This document shows, piece by piece, positions 53,272-62,486 of a stretch of 64,000 bases of DNA. The notes under the pieces are model-generated. The model did not search any database. It saw only the letters and a list, made by a program, of their open reading frames with translations, and had not been told where the DNA came from. Position 1 is the stretch's first letter, and the number at the start of each line of letters is the position of its first letter. The DNA comes from Blastopirellula marina. GTDB taxonomy: Bacteria; Planctomycetota; Planctomycetia; Pirellulales; Pirellulaceae. Both the position numbers and the translations under genes were made by a program. The stretch covers positions 186,001 to 250,000 of the forward strand of contig NZ_PUIA01000016.1 of NCBI RefSeq assembly GCF_002967715.1, in the 5' to 3' direction.

Positions 53272-54333
53272 ATGAAGGTAACCATGCGGGAACTCGCCGA
53301 AGCGGCGAATGTCTCGATCAGCACGGTCAGCCGGGTCTTTAAAGGGGATCCGACGATCAGCGCCAAGCGGGCTGAACAGATTCGCGCTCTGGCCGAAAGT
53401 ATGAACTATCGACGACCACAGGGGGCTGTGGGAGAAGGTCTCGGCGGAATCCTGCGGGGCCGAACGATTGGGCTCATGTCGTTGGGGATGGACCGCCGGC
53501 TACTCTCGATTCCTGCCGTCTCGCGGGCAATTAATGGGGTCGAAGCAGGACTGTCCGATGCCGGAGCACATGTTCTGTTGCGGCATTTTCCCCAACTTGC
53601 TCCGCCGACATCCGCCAAGCTTTCGCAAACTCTGGATGGGGTGATTCTGCTAGGCTCCTTGCAGGGAGAAGAGATCGGACGTGAGCAAAACGATTTGATG
53701 AAGCGTCTGAGAGGCTTGCCTTCGGTATGGCTTTTGGGGAAGCCGCTGGGATGCTGGGGAGACTCCGTTTGTTCCAATTCTTATCACGTGGGAGCTTGGG
53801 CCGCGGAATACCTGATCAAGCGTGGGCATCAACGCTTAGCGGTTCTCAACCCTAAACCGGATCACCAGCAATTCATGGTTCGCGAGGACGGCTTCGTCGC
53901 CCATGGTCAGCGTCTTGGAGCAAGCGTCATTTGTTTGAGCGAAGCCCCTGACAAAGGCTGGCAATTGCCAATGCAGCCTCCCACGGATGTCTCGGACGTG
54001 ATGCACTTGGTCGACCAACTCCTGGAAATGAAGCCCCGTCCCACGGCGGTGTTCGCCGCTGCCGATAGCGTGGCCACGCTCGTTTACCGTGCTTTGGCAA
54101 CCCGAGGTTTGCAAGTAGGCAAAGACATCAGCGTGATCTCCGCCAACAATGACGAGCCCTTGATTGCCGGACTGCATCCAGGCCTAACCACGTTCGACAT
54201 TCATGCCGAGCAGATTGGCCGGGTGGCTGTGCAGCAGTTGGCCTGCCGCATGGCGCAACCCGTTGGCATGCCTGATGTCGAGATTCAACTGGAGGCGTCA
54301 CTCGTGGAACGAGAGTCCGTGGTGAAACTTTGA
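53272..54333 (+). CDS. LacI-family transcriptional regulator
   Basis: A 353-residue DNA-binding regulator. The N-terminal helix-turn-helix 'MRELAEAANVSISTVSRVFKGDPTIS' (about 5-30) and hinge are typical, with 'ALAESMNYRRP' leading to a periplasmic-binding-protein-like sugar-sensing domain ('GRTIGLMSL' to 'VSLVERESV'-type end). ATG 53272 is chosen: GAAGG lies seven bases upstream, and the preceding TTG adds only one residue. Its likely targets are its own promoter and the divergent PVC-heme/TIM-barrel/DJ-1/MFS operon, judged by the shared half-sites. The effector is probably the sugar those genes process. Confidence 0.93.
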   Translation: MKVTMRELAEAANVSISTVSRVFKGDPTISAKRAEQIRALAESMNYRRPQGAVGEGLGGILRGRTIGLMSLGMDRRLLSIPAVSRAINGVEAGLSDAGAHVLLRHFPQLAPPTSAKLSQTLDGVILLGSLQGEEIGREQNDLMKRLRGLPSVWLLGKPLGCWGDSVCSNSYHVGAWAAEYLIKRGHQRLAVLNPKPDHQQFMVREDGFVAHGQRLGASVICLSEAPDKGWQLPMQPPTDVSDVMHLVDQLLEMKPRPTAVFAAADSVATLVYRALATRGLQVGKDISVISANNDEPLIAGLHPGLTTFDIHAEQIGRVAVQQLACRMAQPVGMPDVEIQLEASLVERESVVKL

Positions 54334-54546
54334 GAACGGTTCGTTTGATTGTGCAAGAGAAAGAACATCCTGTAAGATCGGCCTGTTGAAACCTGTCATC
54401 AACCACGCATTACTTACCCTCGCGGTTCTTTGCGTCAGACGATAAACCCCCGGCGATGCTTTGATCAAACCGACTTCTTGTTGGGGGCGGGAAGTATCGC
54501 ATATGCCAAGCTCCTCTGTTCACTTCAACCGGCTGGAAAAGAAAAG

Positions 54547-55575
54547 ATGAATCGCACGTACCTAGTTGTCGCAGTCTTGATGGGCTCTCTCGTGTTCGGA
54601 ATTGGTCAAGCCCGAGCGACTGAACCCGTTCCCGTGATCTTCGATACCGACATCTCTGGCGACGTCGATGACGTGTTGGCCCTTGCCATGCTGCATGCGT
54701 TAGCCGATCGAAACGAGTGCGATATTAAGGCCGTCACTATCTCCAAGGTGAATCCGCTGACAGCACCGTTTGTCGACGCGGTGAACACGTTCTATGGTCG
54801 CGGTCAGATTCCCATTGGTGTCACTCACGACGCTCAAAAGCGGGAAAGCAAGTATCTTTCACTCGTGAAAACGAAAGATGAGGGTGAATTGCGTTACCCG
54901 CACGATTTGCTCTCCAGTGATGATGCACCCGATGCGGTGACCATCTTGCGAAAGACCCTCGCCGCGGCAGAAGACAAGTCTTTAGTGTTGATCCAAGTGG
55001 GGCTGGCCGCCAACCTGGCCGACCTGGTCGAATCTCCCGCAGATGAAATTAGCCCTCTAACGGGCAAAGAGCTCATTCGTCAGAAGGTTCGCTTGACCTC
55101 GGTCATGGCGGGCGCATTCTCGCCGGTCAACGGCAATGCCCATTACCTGGAAGCGAACGTTAAAAATGGGATTGGCTCGATGCAGCGTTTTGCAGAGAAG
55201 TGGCCGCACGATTCGCCTGTGGTGTGGAGCGATTTTCTGATCGGGATCGCCGCGCCCTATCCGCGAGAAAGCGTGGCCCGAGACTTCAATTACGTGCCGC
55301 ACCATATTGTGCGTCAAGCCTATCTCCTGCACAGTGGCCCCAATCATGACCGGCCAACCTGGGATTTGACCAGCGTGCTCTACGCCGTGCGACCAGAAGA
55401 TTGCCACTTCGGGCTTTCGGAGCCGGGGCTCGTTTCGGTAGATGACGACGGTTTCACCAGATTTCAACCGCAGGTCGACGGACGCGATCGCTACTTGACC
55501 ATGGACAAAGATCAGGCCATTCGCGTCATCGAGACGCAGCGCTGCCTCGTCAGCCAACCGCCGCTCGCCAAGTAG
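54547..55575 (+). CDS. Exported nucleoside hydrolase (inosine-uridine preferring family)
   Basis: A 342-residue N-ribosylhydrolase-like protein that cleaves the N-glycosidic bond of nucleosides. The calcium-binding cluster DTDISGDVDD (33-42) is intact and starts just after a Sec signal peptide (hydrophobic ~5-20, cleavage near ARA-TE), so it acts in the periplasm. The later catalytic-His segment is not clearly canonical ('FNYVPHHIVRQAY'), so activity on other N- or O-glycosides is possible. ATG 54547 has a purine-rich GGAAAAGAAAAG upstream; the longer frame to 54430 lacks a signal peptide. It follows the LacI gene by 213 bases in the same direction. Confidence 0.9.
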   Translation: MNRTYLVVAVLMGSLVFGIGQARATEPVPVIFDTDISGDVDDVLALAMLHALADRNECDIKAVTISKVNPLTAPFVDAVNTFYGRGQIPIGVTHDAQKRESKYLSLVKTKDEGELRYPHDLLSSDDAPDAVTILRKTLAAAEDKSLVLIQVGLAANLADLVESPADEISPLTGKELIRQKVRLTSVMAGAFSPVNGNAHYLEANVKNGIGSMQRFAEKWPHDSPVVWSDFLIGIAAPYPRESVARDFNYVPHHIVRQAYLLHSGPNHDRPTWDLTSVLYAVRPEDCHFGLSEPGLVSVDDDGFTRFQPQVDGRDRYLTMDKDQAIRVIETQRCLVSQPPLAK

Positions 55576-55580
55576 CATCC

Positions 55581-55602
55581 AGGCAAGCGGTCGCGTTTGC
55601 CT
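55581..55602. terminator. Short hairpin between convergent genes
   Basis: AGGCAAGCG and CGTTTGCCT form a nine-base stem with one G-U pair and a four-base GTCG loop. It starts five bases after the nucleoside hydrolase stop and reaches the stop codon of the converging DUF1501 gene, so it could terminate transcription from both sides. No T-run follows. Confidence 0.45.
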
Positions 55603-57058
55603 ACGCGTTCAGTAACTCGTGTACAATCTTCGCCGGCTGTCCGTCGGTCAGCGTCTGATCCCGTTCGCTCCTTCGGAAGGTCAGCTTGTCATGTTCCAGA
55701 CCGAACAGATGGAGCAGCGTGGCGTGATAGTCGAAGTGATTGACTACCCCTTCAACCGCGTGATGTCCCCACTCATCGGTTTTACCGTGGACGTAGCCTC
55801 CGCGGAAACCGCCCCCGGCGACCCACATGCTAAACCCGTAGGTATTATGATCGCGGCCAATCTTATCGGGGCCTGCGTCATTCTGAACGACCGGCAATCG
55901 CCCCATTTCGCCCCCCCAGTGAACCACTGTCTCGTCCAGCAATCCCCGTTGTTTCAAGTCGGCGACTAAGGCGGCTGACGGCTGGTCGACCTTCTTACAG
56001 GCATTGGGCAGCAACGTCGTGATACGACCATGGCTATCCCATAACTGATTCGCGGTGTAAACCTGGACGAAGCGAACGCCCCGCTCAATCAAGCGTCGCG
56101 CGATCAAACAGCGACTGCCGTAGTCGGCCGTCTCCTTTTGATCGATCCCGTACATTTTTTTCGTTGTTTCGGTCTCTTGCGACAGGTCAAGTGCCTCGGT
56201 CGCCGCCAACTGCATCTTGGCGGCCAACTGATAGCTGGCCATCCGGGCCTGAAGGTCGGAGACGTCCGCAAACTGCCGGACGTGTTGTGAGTTCAGCTGC
56301 TCCAGGTATTCCAGCGATTTCTGCTGCGCAATTCCCTTCAGATGAGCCGGCGGCGTAAGATCCAGGATTCGCGGTTCGGTCGGCCGAATGACCGTTCCCT
56401 GGTAGATCGACGGCAACCAGCCATTCGACCAGTTCTCGACTCCCAGCACCGGCAGTTGTCCTGGATCGATCAACGCAACGAATGCCGGCAGGTTGTTGGC
56501 CTCCGATCCCAGTCCGTAGGTCATCCAACTTCCCAGCGTCGGCCGACCGCCTGTGATGCGGCCTCCCTGCAACGCCCGAATCGATTGACCGTGATTGTTC
56601 ACGCCCGTTTTCATCGAGCGAATCAGGCAGATGTCGTCCGCCACCGTTTGCAGGTGGGGCAGCAACTCCGAAAGTTCCATTCCACATTGTCCGCTGGGAG
56701 AGAACTTCCAGGGAGACGCGAACACCTTGGAACTGGCCTGGGCCTTGTTGTCTTGTTTCAGTTCGCCCGGGAATTCCTTCCCGTCGTACTTTTTCATTTC
56801 CGGCTTGGGATCGAACAAGTCGTGATGGCTTGGCCCTCCCTGCATCCAGAGCGAGATCATTGCCTTGGCTCGCGGCGGCTTTGCCGGAACTTTCGGCGTT
56901 GTGTCAAACACCTGCGGTCCGATCGGCGGCTTCGCTTGTTCGGCGGCCCAGGCTTCCTGCTGCTGCATCCAGGAGAAAGCCAACGAGCCCAGACTCATCG
57001 CGCTGGTCGCCATAAAGTGGCGGCGACTGCTGACGGCAAGATCGTGGTATGAAGTCAT
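55601..57058 (-). CDS. DUF1501 family protein, exported (Tat signal)
   Basis: A 485-residue DUF1501 protein with Tat-like signal 'SSRRHFMATSAMSLGSLAFSWM' (10-31). Family blocks: 'KAMISLWMQGGPSHHDLFDPKP', 'SWMTYGLGSEANNLPAFVALID', 'CLIARRLIERGVRFVQVYTANQLWDSHG', 'DETVVHWGGEMGRLPVVQ' and 'FDYHATLLHLFGLEHDKLTFRRSERDQTLTDG'. ATG 57058 is 14 bases after the cytochrome gene's stop. Activity is unknown; it is expected to work with that partner in the periplasm. Confidence 0.92.
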   Translation of the reverse strand: MTSYHDLAVSSRRHFMATSAMSLGSLAFSWMQQQEAWAAEQAKPPIGPQVFDTTPKVPAKPPRAKAMISLWMQGGPSHHDLFDPKPEMKKYDGKEFPGELKQDNKAQASSKVFASPWKFSPSGQCGMELSELLPHLQTVADDICLIRSMKTGVNNHGQSIRALQGGRITGGRPTLGSWMTYGLGSEANNLPAFVALIDPGQLPVLGVENWSNGWLPSIYQGTVIRPTEPRILDLTPPAHLKGIAQQKSLEYLEQLNSQHVRQFADVSDLQARMASYQLAAKMQLAATEALDLSQETETTKKMYGIDQKETADYGSRCLIARRLIERGVRFVQVYTANQLWDSHGRITTLLPNACKKVDQPSAALVADLKQRGLLDETVVHWGGEMGRLPVVQNDAGPDKIGRDHNTYGFSMWVAGGGFRGGYVHGKTDEWGHHAVEGVVNHFDYHATLLHLFGLEHDKLTFRRSERDQTLTDGQPAKIVHELLNA

Positions 57059-57072
57059 GCTCTTTCTTCCTG

Positions 57073-59688
57073 TTACTGGACGTACAAAAACTCGTTGGAG
57101 CTAAGCAGCACCTGACACAACACGGCAAACGCCTCCTCGTCGGCGGAGCGGGCCGGTAGCTTTTCCCCATTCGCCTGGTAGGCCGCTTGCGTCTTTAAAC
57201 TTTCCGCGACCGACTGGACAAATGCTTGGGCGTCGGCCAACTCTTGCTCTTCGATCGCGCGGCAATAGATCTTTCGCCAGGCCGACTCAATTCTTTTCGC
57301 CGGATCGTCGGGAAACTCGTGCGAAAGATGGGTTGCCACTTTCCGAGATCGGTCGATCAGCTCGACGCTGTTGAGCATCAGCAATGACTGGGTGGCGTTG
57401 GTCGAAGGTCGGCGCTGATCGCAATTGGGACTCATCGCCGGCTGGTCGAACGTCTCCATCATGCTCAAGGGGCGGCTACGTCGGACCTGAATATAAACAC
57501 TCCGCCGCAGATCTTCCCCCTTCATATCCACCACCGCGCCAGGTCGCCCAGCATTGGTGTTTTCTTCGCCAACTACGATCCGGCCGATGGTATCCGGCAT
57601 TACAGGAACCGGTGGGCCGAATTGTTTCGTGTTCAACTCGCCAGAGATCGTCAGCAGGCTGTCGCGTATTGTCTCGGCGTCGAGTCGTCGCAGTCGGGCA
57701 CCCCCGTACCATTGATTGTCGGGGTCCTCGGCTTGCAGTGCCGCATCGTTGCGTATTGCCTGTCGCCACGCGTTGGAGGTTAAGATTAGCAGGTGCATAT
57801 GCTTCAAGTCCCAACCGCTCTTGATAAACTCGTCGGCCAACCAATCCAGCAGTTCGGGATGCGTCGGAGGATCGCCCAATGCTCCGAAGTCGGTTGGCGT
57901 TGTAACCAGGCCGACGCCAAAGTGATGCATCCAGACTCGATTCATAATCGCTCGGGCCGTCAATGGATGCTTCGGGTCGGTAAGATAGTCGGCCAGGGCC
58001 AGTCGTCTGCCGGAGGTTGGCAGGCTAGATGATGAAACCGCAATCTCTGGAAGTCCCGATACCTGACGGACGATCGTCAAACCGGCCGGCGTCAGCTCTT
58101 GTTTCGGTTGGGCGTAATCGCCTCGATAGAAAAGTCGAGTGGTCGGGATCTGTCCCGGTGTCTCGGTCAGCGCTCGTACGTACTCTTGTTTCGGCTTCTT
58201 GGCGCGAACGTCTGTTGCCTCCTCTTGCATCTTCTTCAGTTCGTCGGCCGCTTTCTGGTTGTAGAGATAGAGCGAACCAGCGGATACGTTGAGATTCGGA
58301 TGCTTACGGAAGATCTCTTTTTGCTCCGCCGTCCGTTTCTTGGCATCTACGGCGAATCCGGTTCGAGCCAATTCGTGAATTTCGGATGGCAACTTTGCCA
58401 GTTGCTCTTCAAAGGTTGTTTGGATGAACTCGTTCCGTTTCTCGATAACGGCGGCGTCAATGACTTTCGCCTCTACTTCGATCTCAGCGGCCGCCTTGCG
58501 GTCGGCGTCGGTATAAAGCGAGACGAGACGCTGATTGGGGTTCTTCCATTTTTGCCAGTCGAACGCCGGATCAAAGACCGCACGGAAACGATAATAATCG
58601 GCCTGCGAAATAGGATCGTAGCGATGATCGTGGCACTGGGCGCACGACAAGGTGATCGACATTAGCGAAGAGGAGACGATATGAATCGTATCGGCGATCG
58701 TGTCGTTCCTTGCTTGCTGAGCGTCGTCAACAGCGCCGCCAGTTCCGTCGGGGGCCATTCGCAGAAAGCCGGTCGCCGCCAGCAGTTCGATGTCTTCGGG
58801 AGAGAGATCATTCATGGGTGATGAAACTAACTCGTCTCCGGCCAGTTGTTCACGAATGAACTGGTCGAACGGCATCCCGTCGTTGAATGCTCGAATCACG
58901 TAGTCGCGATAACGCCAGGCGTGCGGGCGCTCGGCGTCGACGTCGCTATACCCTTCGCTGTCGGCATAGCCAGCGACGTCCAACCAGTGTCGTCCCCAAC
59001 GTTCGCCGTAGTGCGGCGAGGTGAGCAGTTTGTCGACCAGCTTGTTCCATGCTGCCGGATCTTCGCTTGCCCGCAACTCTGAAGACCATGGCAACTCTGG
59101 CGGGAGTCCCAACAGGTCGAGTGACAGCCGGCGGACCAACTGATCTGGCGTGGCAGGCTCATTGAATTGATGGCCGTGTTCTTCCAACTTCGCCAACAAA
59201 AAGGCGTCGATCGGATTGGCAACGGCGGCGGCATTCTTCACCTGTGGAACTTCCGGCCGTTTAATGGGCTGGTAGGCCCAGTGTGCCCGCTCTTCTTCGG
59301 AGATCAGATATTCGTCTCCCAGCGACTCTGGCTCAGGACGAGCAGTCTTGGCACCGGCACCGATCCAACGTTTGACCTTCGCAAGTTCTTCGGTCGAGAG
59401 CTGTTTGCTGGCGTCAGGCGGCATCTCGTGAGATTCGAGTCGTTGGTAGATCAGACTCTCATCCGGCTTACCGGCGACAATCGCTGAGCCGGAATCGCCC
59501 CCTTCAACCATCCATCGCACCAAGCGAAGATCGAGACCACCTTCGACGGTCTCTTCCTCGCCATGGCAATGAAAACAATGCTTCTTGAAAATGCCGCGGA
59601 CGTCGGTCTCGAAATGGGCCTTGTCCTGGCCATAGCAGTTTGCAACGAAAGCAAGCAATAATGCGGCGGCGATTCCACGAGACATCAT
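57073..59688 (-). CDS. Planctomycete cytochrome protein (PSCyt1-DUF1549-DUF1553)
   Basis: An 871-residue exported protein. The signal peptide SRGIAAALLLAFVANCYG is followed by heme-binding CFHCH (38-42). DUF1549 marks are 'RLSLDLLGLPPELPW' and 'YGERWGRHWLDVAGYADSEG', with CAQCHDHRYDP further on; DUF1553 has 'MNRVWMHHFGVGLVTTPTDFGALGDPP' and 'SVYIQVRRSRPLSMMETFD'. A lysine/glutamate-rich helical stretch lies in between (~430-540). ATG 59688 (or the adjacent ATG 59685) has CAGG upstream and begins the signal peptide. It is the first gene of the pair with the DUF1501 gene. Confidence 0.92.
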   Translation of the reverse strand: MMSRGIAAALLLAFVANCYGQDKAHFETDVRGIFKKHCFHCHGEEETVEGGLDLRLVRWMVEGGDSGSAIVAGKPDESLIYQRLESHEMPPDASKQLSTEELAKVKRWIGAGAKTARPEPESLGDEYLISEEERAHWAYQPIKRPEVPQVKNAAAVANPIDAFLLAKLEEHGHQFNEPATPDQLVRRLSLDLLGLPPELPWSSELRASEDPAAWNKLVDKLLTSPHYGERWGRHWLDVAGYADSEGYSDVDAERPHAWRYRDYVIRAFNDGMPFDQFIREQLAGDELVSSPMNDLSPEDIELLAATGFLRMAPDGTGGAVDDAQQARNDTIADTIHIVSSSLMSITLSCAQCHDHRYDPISQADYYRFRAVFDPAFDWQKWKNPNQRLVSLYTDADRKAAAEIEVEAKVIDAAVIEKRNEFIQTTFEEQLAKLPSEIHELARTGFAVDAKKRTAEQKEIFRKHPNLNVSAGSLYLYNQKAADELKKMQEEATDVRAKKPKQEYVRALTETPGQIPTTRLFYRGDYAQPKQELTPAGLTIVRQVSGLPEIAVSSSSLPTSGRRLALADYLTDPKHPLTARAIMNRVWMHHFGVGLVTTPTDFGALGDPPTHPELLDWLADEFIKSGWDLKHMHLLILTSNAWRQAIRNDAALQAEDPDNQWYGGARLRRLDAETIRDSLLTISGELNTKQFGPPVPVMPDTIGRIVVGEENTNAGRPGAVVDMKGEDLRRSVYIQVRRSRPLSMMETFDQPAMSPNCDQRRPSTNATQSLLMLNSVELIDRSRKVATHLSHEFPDDPAKRIESAWRKIYCRAIEEQELADAQAFVQSVAESLKTQAAYQANGEKLPARSADEEAFAVLCQVLLSSNEFLYVQ

Positions 59689-60546
59689 ATTTACCTGAAA
59701 TTGCCTGGTGGGTGTTGTCGGAGGAAATTGCGAGAGAATCGCAGGCGGGAATTTGGCGTGGCCTTTAGTATACTGCGATCGGCCGGAGAGAGCTAACCCC
59801 AAAAAAGTCTTTGCCTTCGCGTTGTTGAGTAACGTGAACTCTGGGCTGGCATTGCCTGAATTGTTTGAGCCGTCGTCGATGCACGGCGATACCTTACACG
59901 TTCAGCACGTCTTCTTGGTCGCCAAACCTCTGCTTGAGTTCTCTTGCTCGGCTTTCGTGAATAGGGGGGGCTTTCACGGTGGCACGATTTGAGCATGCGA
60001 TCTATGCGTCCCGATCAATTCTCGGGGTGTCTTCTGGGAGATTGGTGGGGGGTGTAACATGTTTAACTGGAACGGCTTAAGTTCTCAGGGGCGTGGTGTT
60101 ATTTTGCTCGGCCATGGGGATATGAATTGAGGCAATATCCCAGAGGTGAATGGGATGCATGGGAGAGCGAAAATCGTGCTCCTCTGATTTTGAATTGCCA
60201 GTCTTGATGTAGGCTTCGAGTTTGCAAGAGGCAGAAGTAGAAAAGCACTCTTGTGCGATTAAGCTTCCGGTCTTTTGTTACTTCGCAACACACTGCGAGG
60301 TGAAGTTGTAGGTCAGCAGCCGAACTGGAAATGCTGCCGACAATACCTTCGTGGTTTTCGCGGATCGCCCGAGTGAGATCGGGGGGGGCACGGACGGAAT
60401 ATTCTCGAAATAAACCCATCTTTCTACGACATTCCATTTGCGCGCACTGGGTTGCGAATACTCTGGCACGGTAATTAATATTTGAATTGCGTGTTTTGAG
60501 AAATTATCTCGCAAAGGCTTGTGTGAATCGCTTAAGGATTGCTCTT
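59689..60546. other. Divergent intergenic region (858 bp)
   Basis: The longest non-coding stretch of the window, between the leftward cytochrome pair and the rightward surface proteins. Small open frames exist on both strands, but none has an ATG with a ribosome-binding site or family resemblance. No tRNA, riboswitch-like fold or strong terminator was recognised. It probably carries long untranslated leaders and promoters. Confidence 0.45.
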
Positions 60547-62409
60547 ATGTACCGTGGCCGTCGAAACAGAACCCGAGTATCGTCGTTGTTTGCTGAGTCT
60601 TTGGAAGTCCGGGAGATGCTCGCTTCGGACGTTGGCTTGGCCGCTTCGGATTCGCAAGCGTTCTGGGACGAAACGGAAAACACATGTTTGCTGATCGGGG
60701 CTTTGGAAGGGGAGTCTACTGTCACTCTTGCCAGTTCTTTCACCTCGGCCACGAAAGAACTATGGGTAGCGCCAAACATTGATAGCCGGTCACTGGGCGA
60801 TTGGCGCATTACTCCCAACGGCAACGCCAGGTTTTTGTTTGGTGTCCCGGTCGATCTTCAGAGCGTAACCGGTGCTGTGGTGGTCGCGGTTGCCAATTCA
60901 ACGACCTCCACAGCCTACGATCTCAGTGTGTCGGCAGCGTCCAGTAGCGAGTCATATGAAACTGCCGAGACGCAATTCAGCGGAGTGGGGCCGATCACCA
61001 CGACACAAAACGAGCTAATCGAAATCGATATCTCGTCGATGATTCCAGCAAGTGTCGAAGCTGGGGTGGATAGTCTCTCGATTACGTTCTCGCCGACTCA
61101 ACTCGCATCACTTCGAATTGTGGGCCTGCGATTCTTTTATGAAGGTTCCACGCAGCCTACAGTCGATTCGGTAAATGGTTTGACGGGCGGAACGATCAAC
61201 GGCGGGATCGACGTTCAAGGTGGAATCAGTATCAATGGATCGACTGTGATCGACTCTTCCGGGCAGTTTGTCGGTCCCCTCGCTCTGAATTGGGCGGATC
61301 TGACCAATATTCCCGGGGACCTGGCCGATGGCGATGACGACACCACCTACACCGCAGGCAGTGGGATTCTATTGAACGGTACCGAATTCTCACTTGACCA
61401 GGCCTTGGTCGAAGCATTGATCGCGCAAGGCGCGTTTACAACAGAAGCTGAGGTCGTCGCTGCCATTGAAGGACTCTTTCTTCCGACGACGGGAGGATCC
61501 GTAGGAGAACTTGAAGTCACCGGACAGCTTCAAGCACAAACCATCAAGCTAGGCAGTACCACGAGCCCTGCGGACGCCAGTACCGTCGGAACGATTGCGT
61601 ACGATCTGAATCTCGGCAAGCTCATCGTTTCCAATGGAACCGAGTGGGTGCCGTTAGCGTTGGACGTAGATCCCGGCTACAGCCCAATTCGCTTCGGCAC
61701 GACTTATCCAGGCTCGGTCAATTTGGTATACGGCAACTTTCAGACGGTAAAGTACGATGAACCACTCACTTCGCCGGTTGTCGTTGCCACGATCGATGAG
61801 ACGATGGATGATAACGGAGGGGCAACGGTACGGTTGCGAAGAAACTTCAACAGCCAGTTCTCGGTCCGAACGAATGAAGCAACTGACGGTCTGCAGTGGA
61901 TGGCCGTGGATGAAGGAATTCACGAGATCGACGGAAAGATGATTCAGGCCGGAAGTTTCAGTGGCTCCGTTTCCGGTAGCAACACAATCTCGTTTAATGC
62001 CACGTTCGATCAGCCTCCCATCATCTTTCTAATGATTGACGAGTCAGTCGACGATGTAGGAGCTGCTTACAACATCCGCGTGATCGGAACGCCTCAGACC
62101 AATCAATTCGACGTCTGGATTAACGCCGCCGCCGATAATGTGCATTGGATTGCCATGGAGCCTGGTGAATACGTGACCCAAGATGCTCACTGGTATGTCG
62201 GTAGCCAATCTGTCGGGTCGACGACAGGAACGATCGCGTTTCCCACGACGTTTTCCACTCTCCCAGGTGTCGTGACGACGATGCGCGATACCAACAATAG
62301 CGGAGGTACTTGGAATCGACTGACGGAAGTCACGCCGACAACCTTCTCGTACCGGATCAACACTTCTGGTACCGAGTTTTTGAACTATATCGCGTTTGAA
62401 TCGATTTAG
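60547..62409 (+). CDS. LEPR-motif surface protein with tail-fibre-like segment and three C-terminal repeats
   Basis: A 620-residue, probably surface-exposed protein. The N-terminus is strongly basic and carries ESLEVREML (17-25), a variant of the planctomycete 'LEPR/LExRxL' export-associated motif. Residues ~50-200 are beta-rich. The segment ~208-377 ('LNWADLTNIPGDLADGDDDTTYTAGSG', 'GTIAYDLNLGKLIVSNGTEWVPL') resembles phage tail-fibre or collagen-adjacent trimerising regions. Three related repeats (~411-471, 489-551, 573-620) follow, sharing the order 'V.ATIDE..DD.GG...R........F.V......D...W.A.EPG', reminiscent of H-type lectin-like beta domains. ATG 60547 has AAGGA eight bases upstream. Function is likely adhesion; the ligand is unknown. 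Confidence 0.75.
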   Translation: MYRGRRNRTRVSSLFAESLEVREMLASDVGLAASDSQAFWDETENTCLLIGALEGESTVTLASSFTSATKELWVAPNIDSRSLGDWRITPNGNARFLFGVPVDLQSVTGAVVVAVANSTTSTAYDLSVSAASSSESYETAETQFSGVGPITTTQNELIEIDISSMIPASVEAGVDSLSITFSPTQLASLRIVGLRFFYEGSTQPTVDSVNGLTGGTINGGIDVQGGISINGSTVIDSSGQFVGPLALNWADLTNIPGDLADGDDDTTYTAGSGILLNGTEFSLDQALVEALIAQGAFTTEAEVVAAIEGLFLPTTGGSVGELEVTGQLQAQTIKLGSTTSPADASTVGTIAYDLNLGKLIVSNGTEWVPLALDVDPGYSPIRFGTTYPGSVNLVYGNFQTVKYDEPLTSPVVVATIDETMDDNGGATVRLRRNFNSQFSVRTNEATDGLQWMAVDEGIHEIDGKMIQAGSFSGSVSGSNTISFNATFDQPPIIFLMIDESVDDVGAAYNIRVIGTPQTNQFDVWINAAADNVHWIAMEPGEYVTQDAHWYVGSQSVGSTTGTIAFPTTFSTLPGVVTTMRDTNNSGGTWNRLTEVTPTTFSYRINTSGTEFLNYIAFESI

Positions 62410-62486
62410 GATCCTGGACCTTTCTGGCATTAGTGCACCTTGCGCCCTGCGGATCAGCGGGGCGGTCATCCTCCACAGGATCTCTC

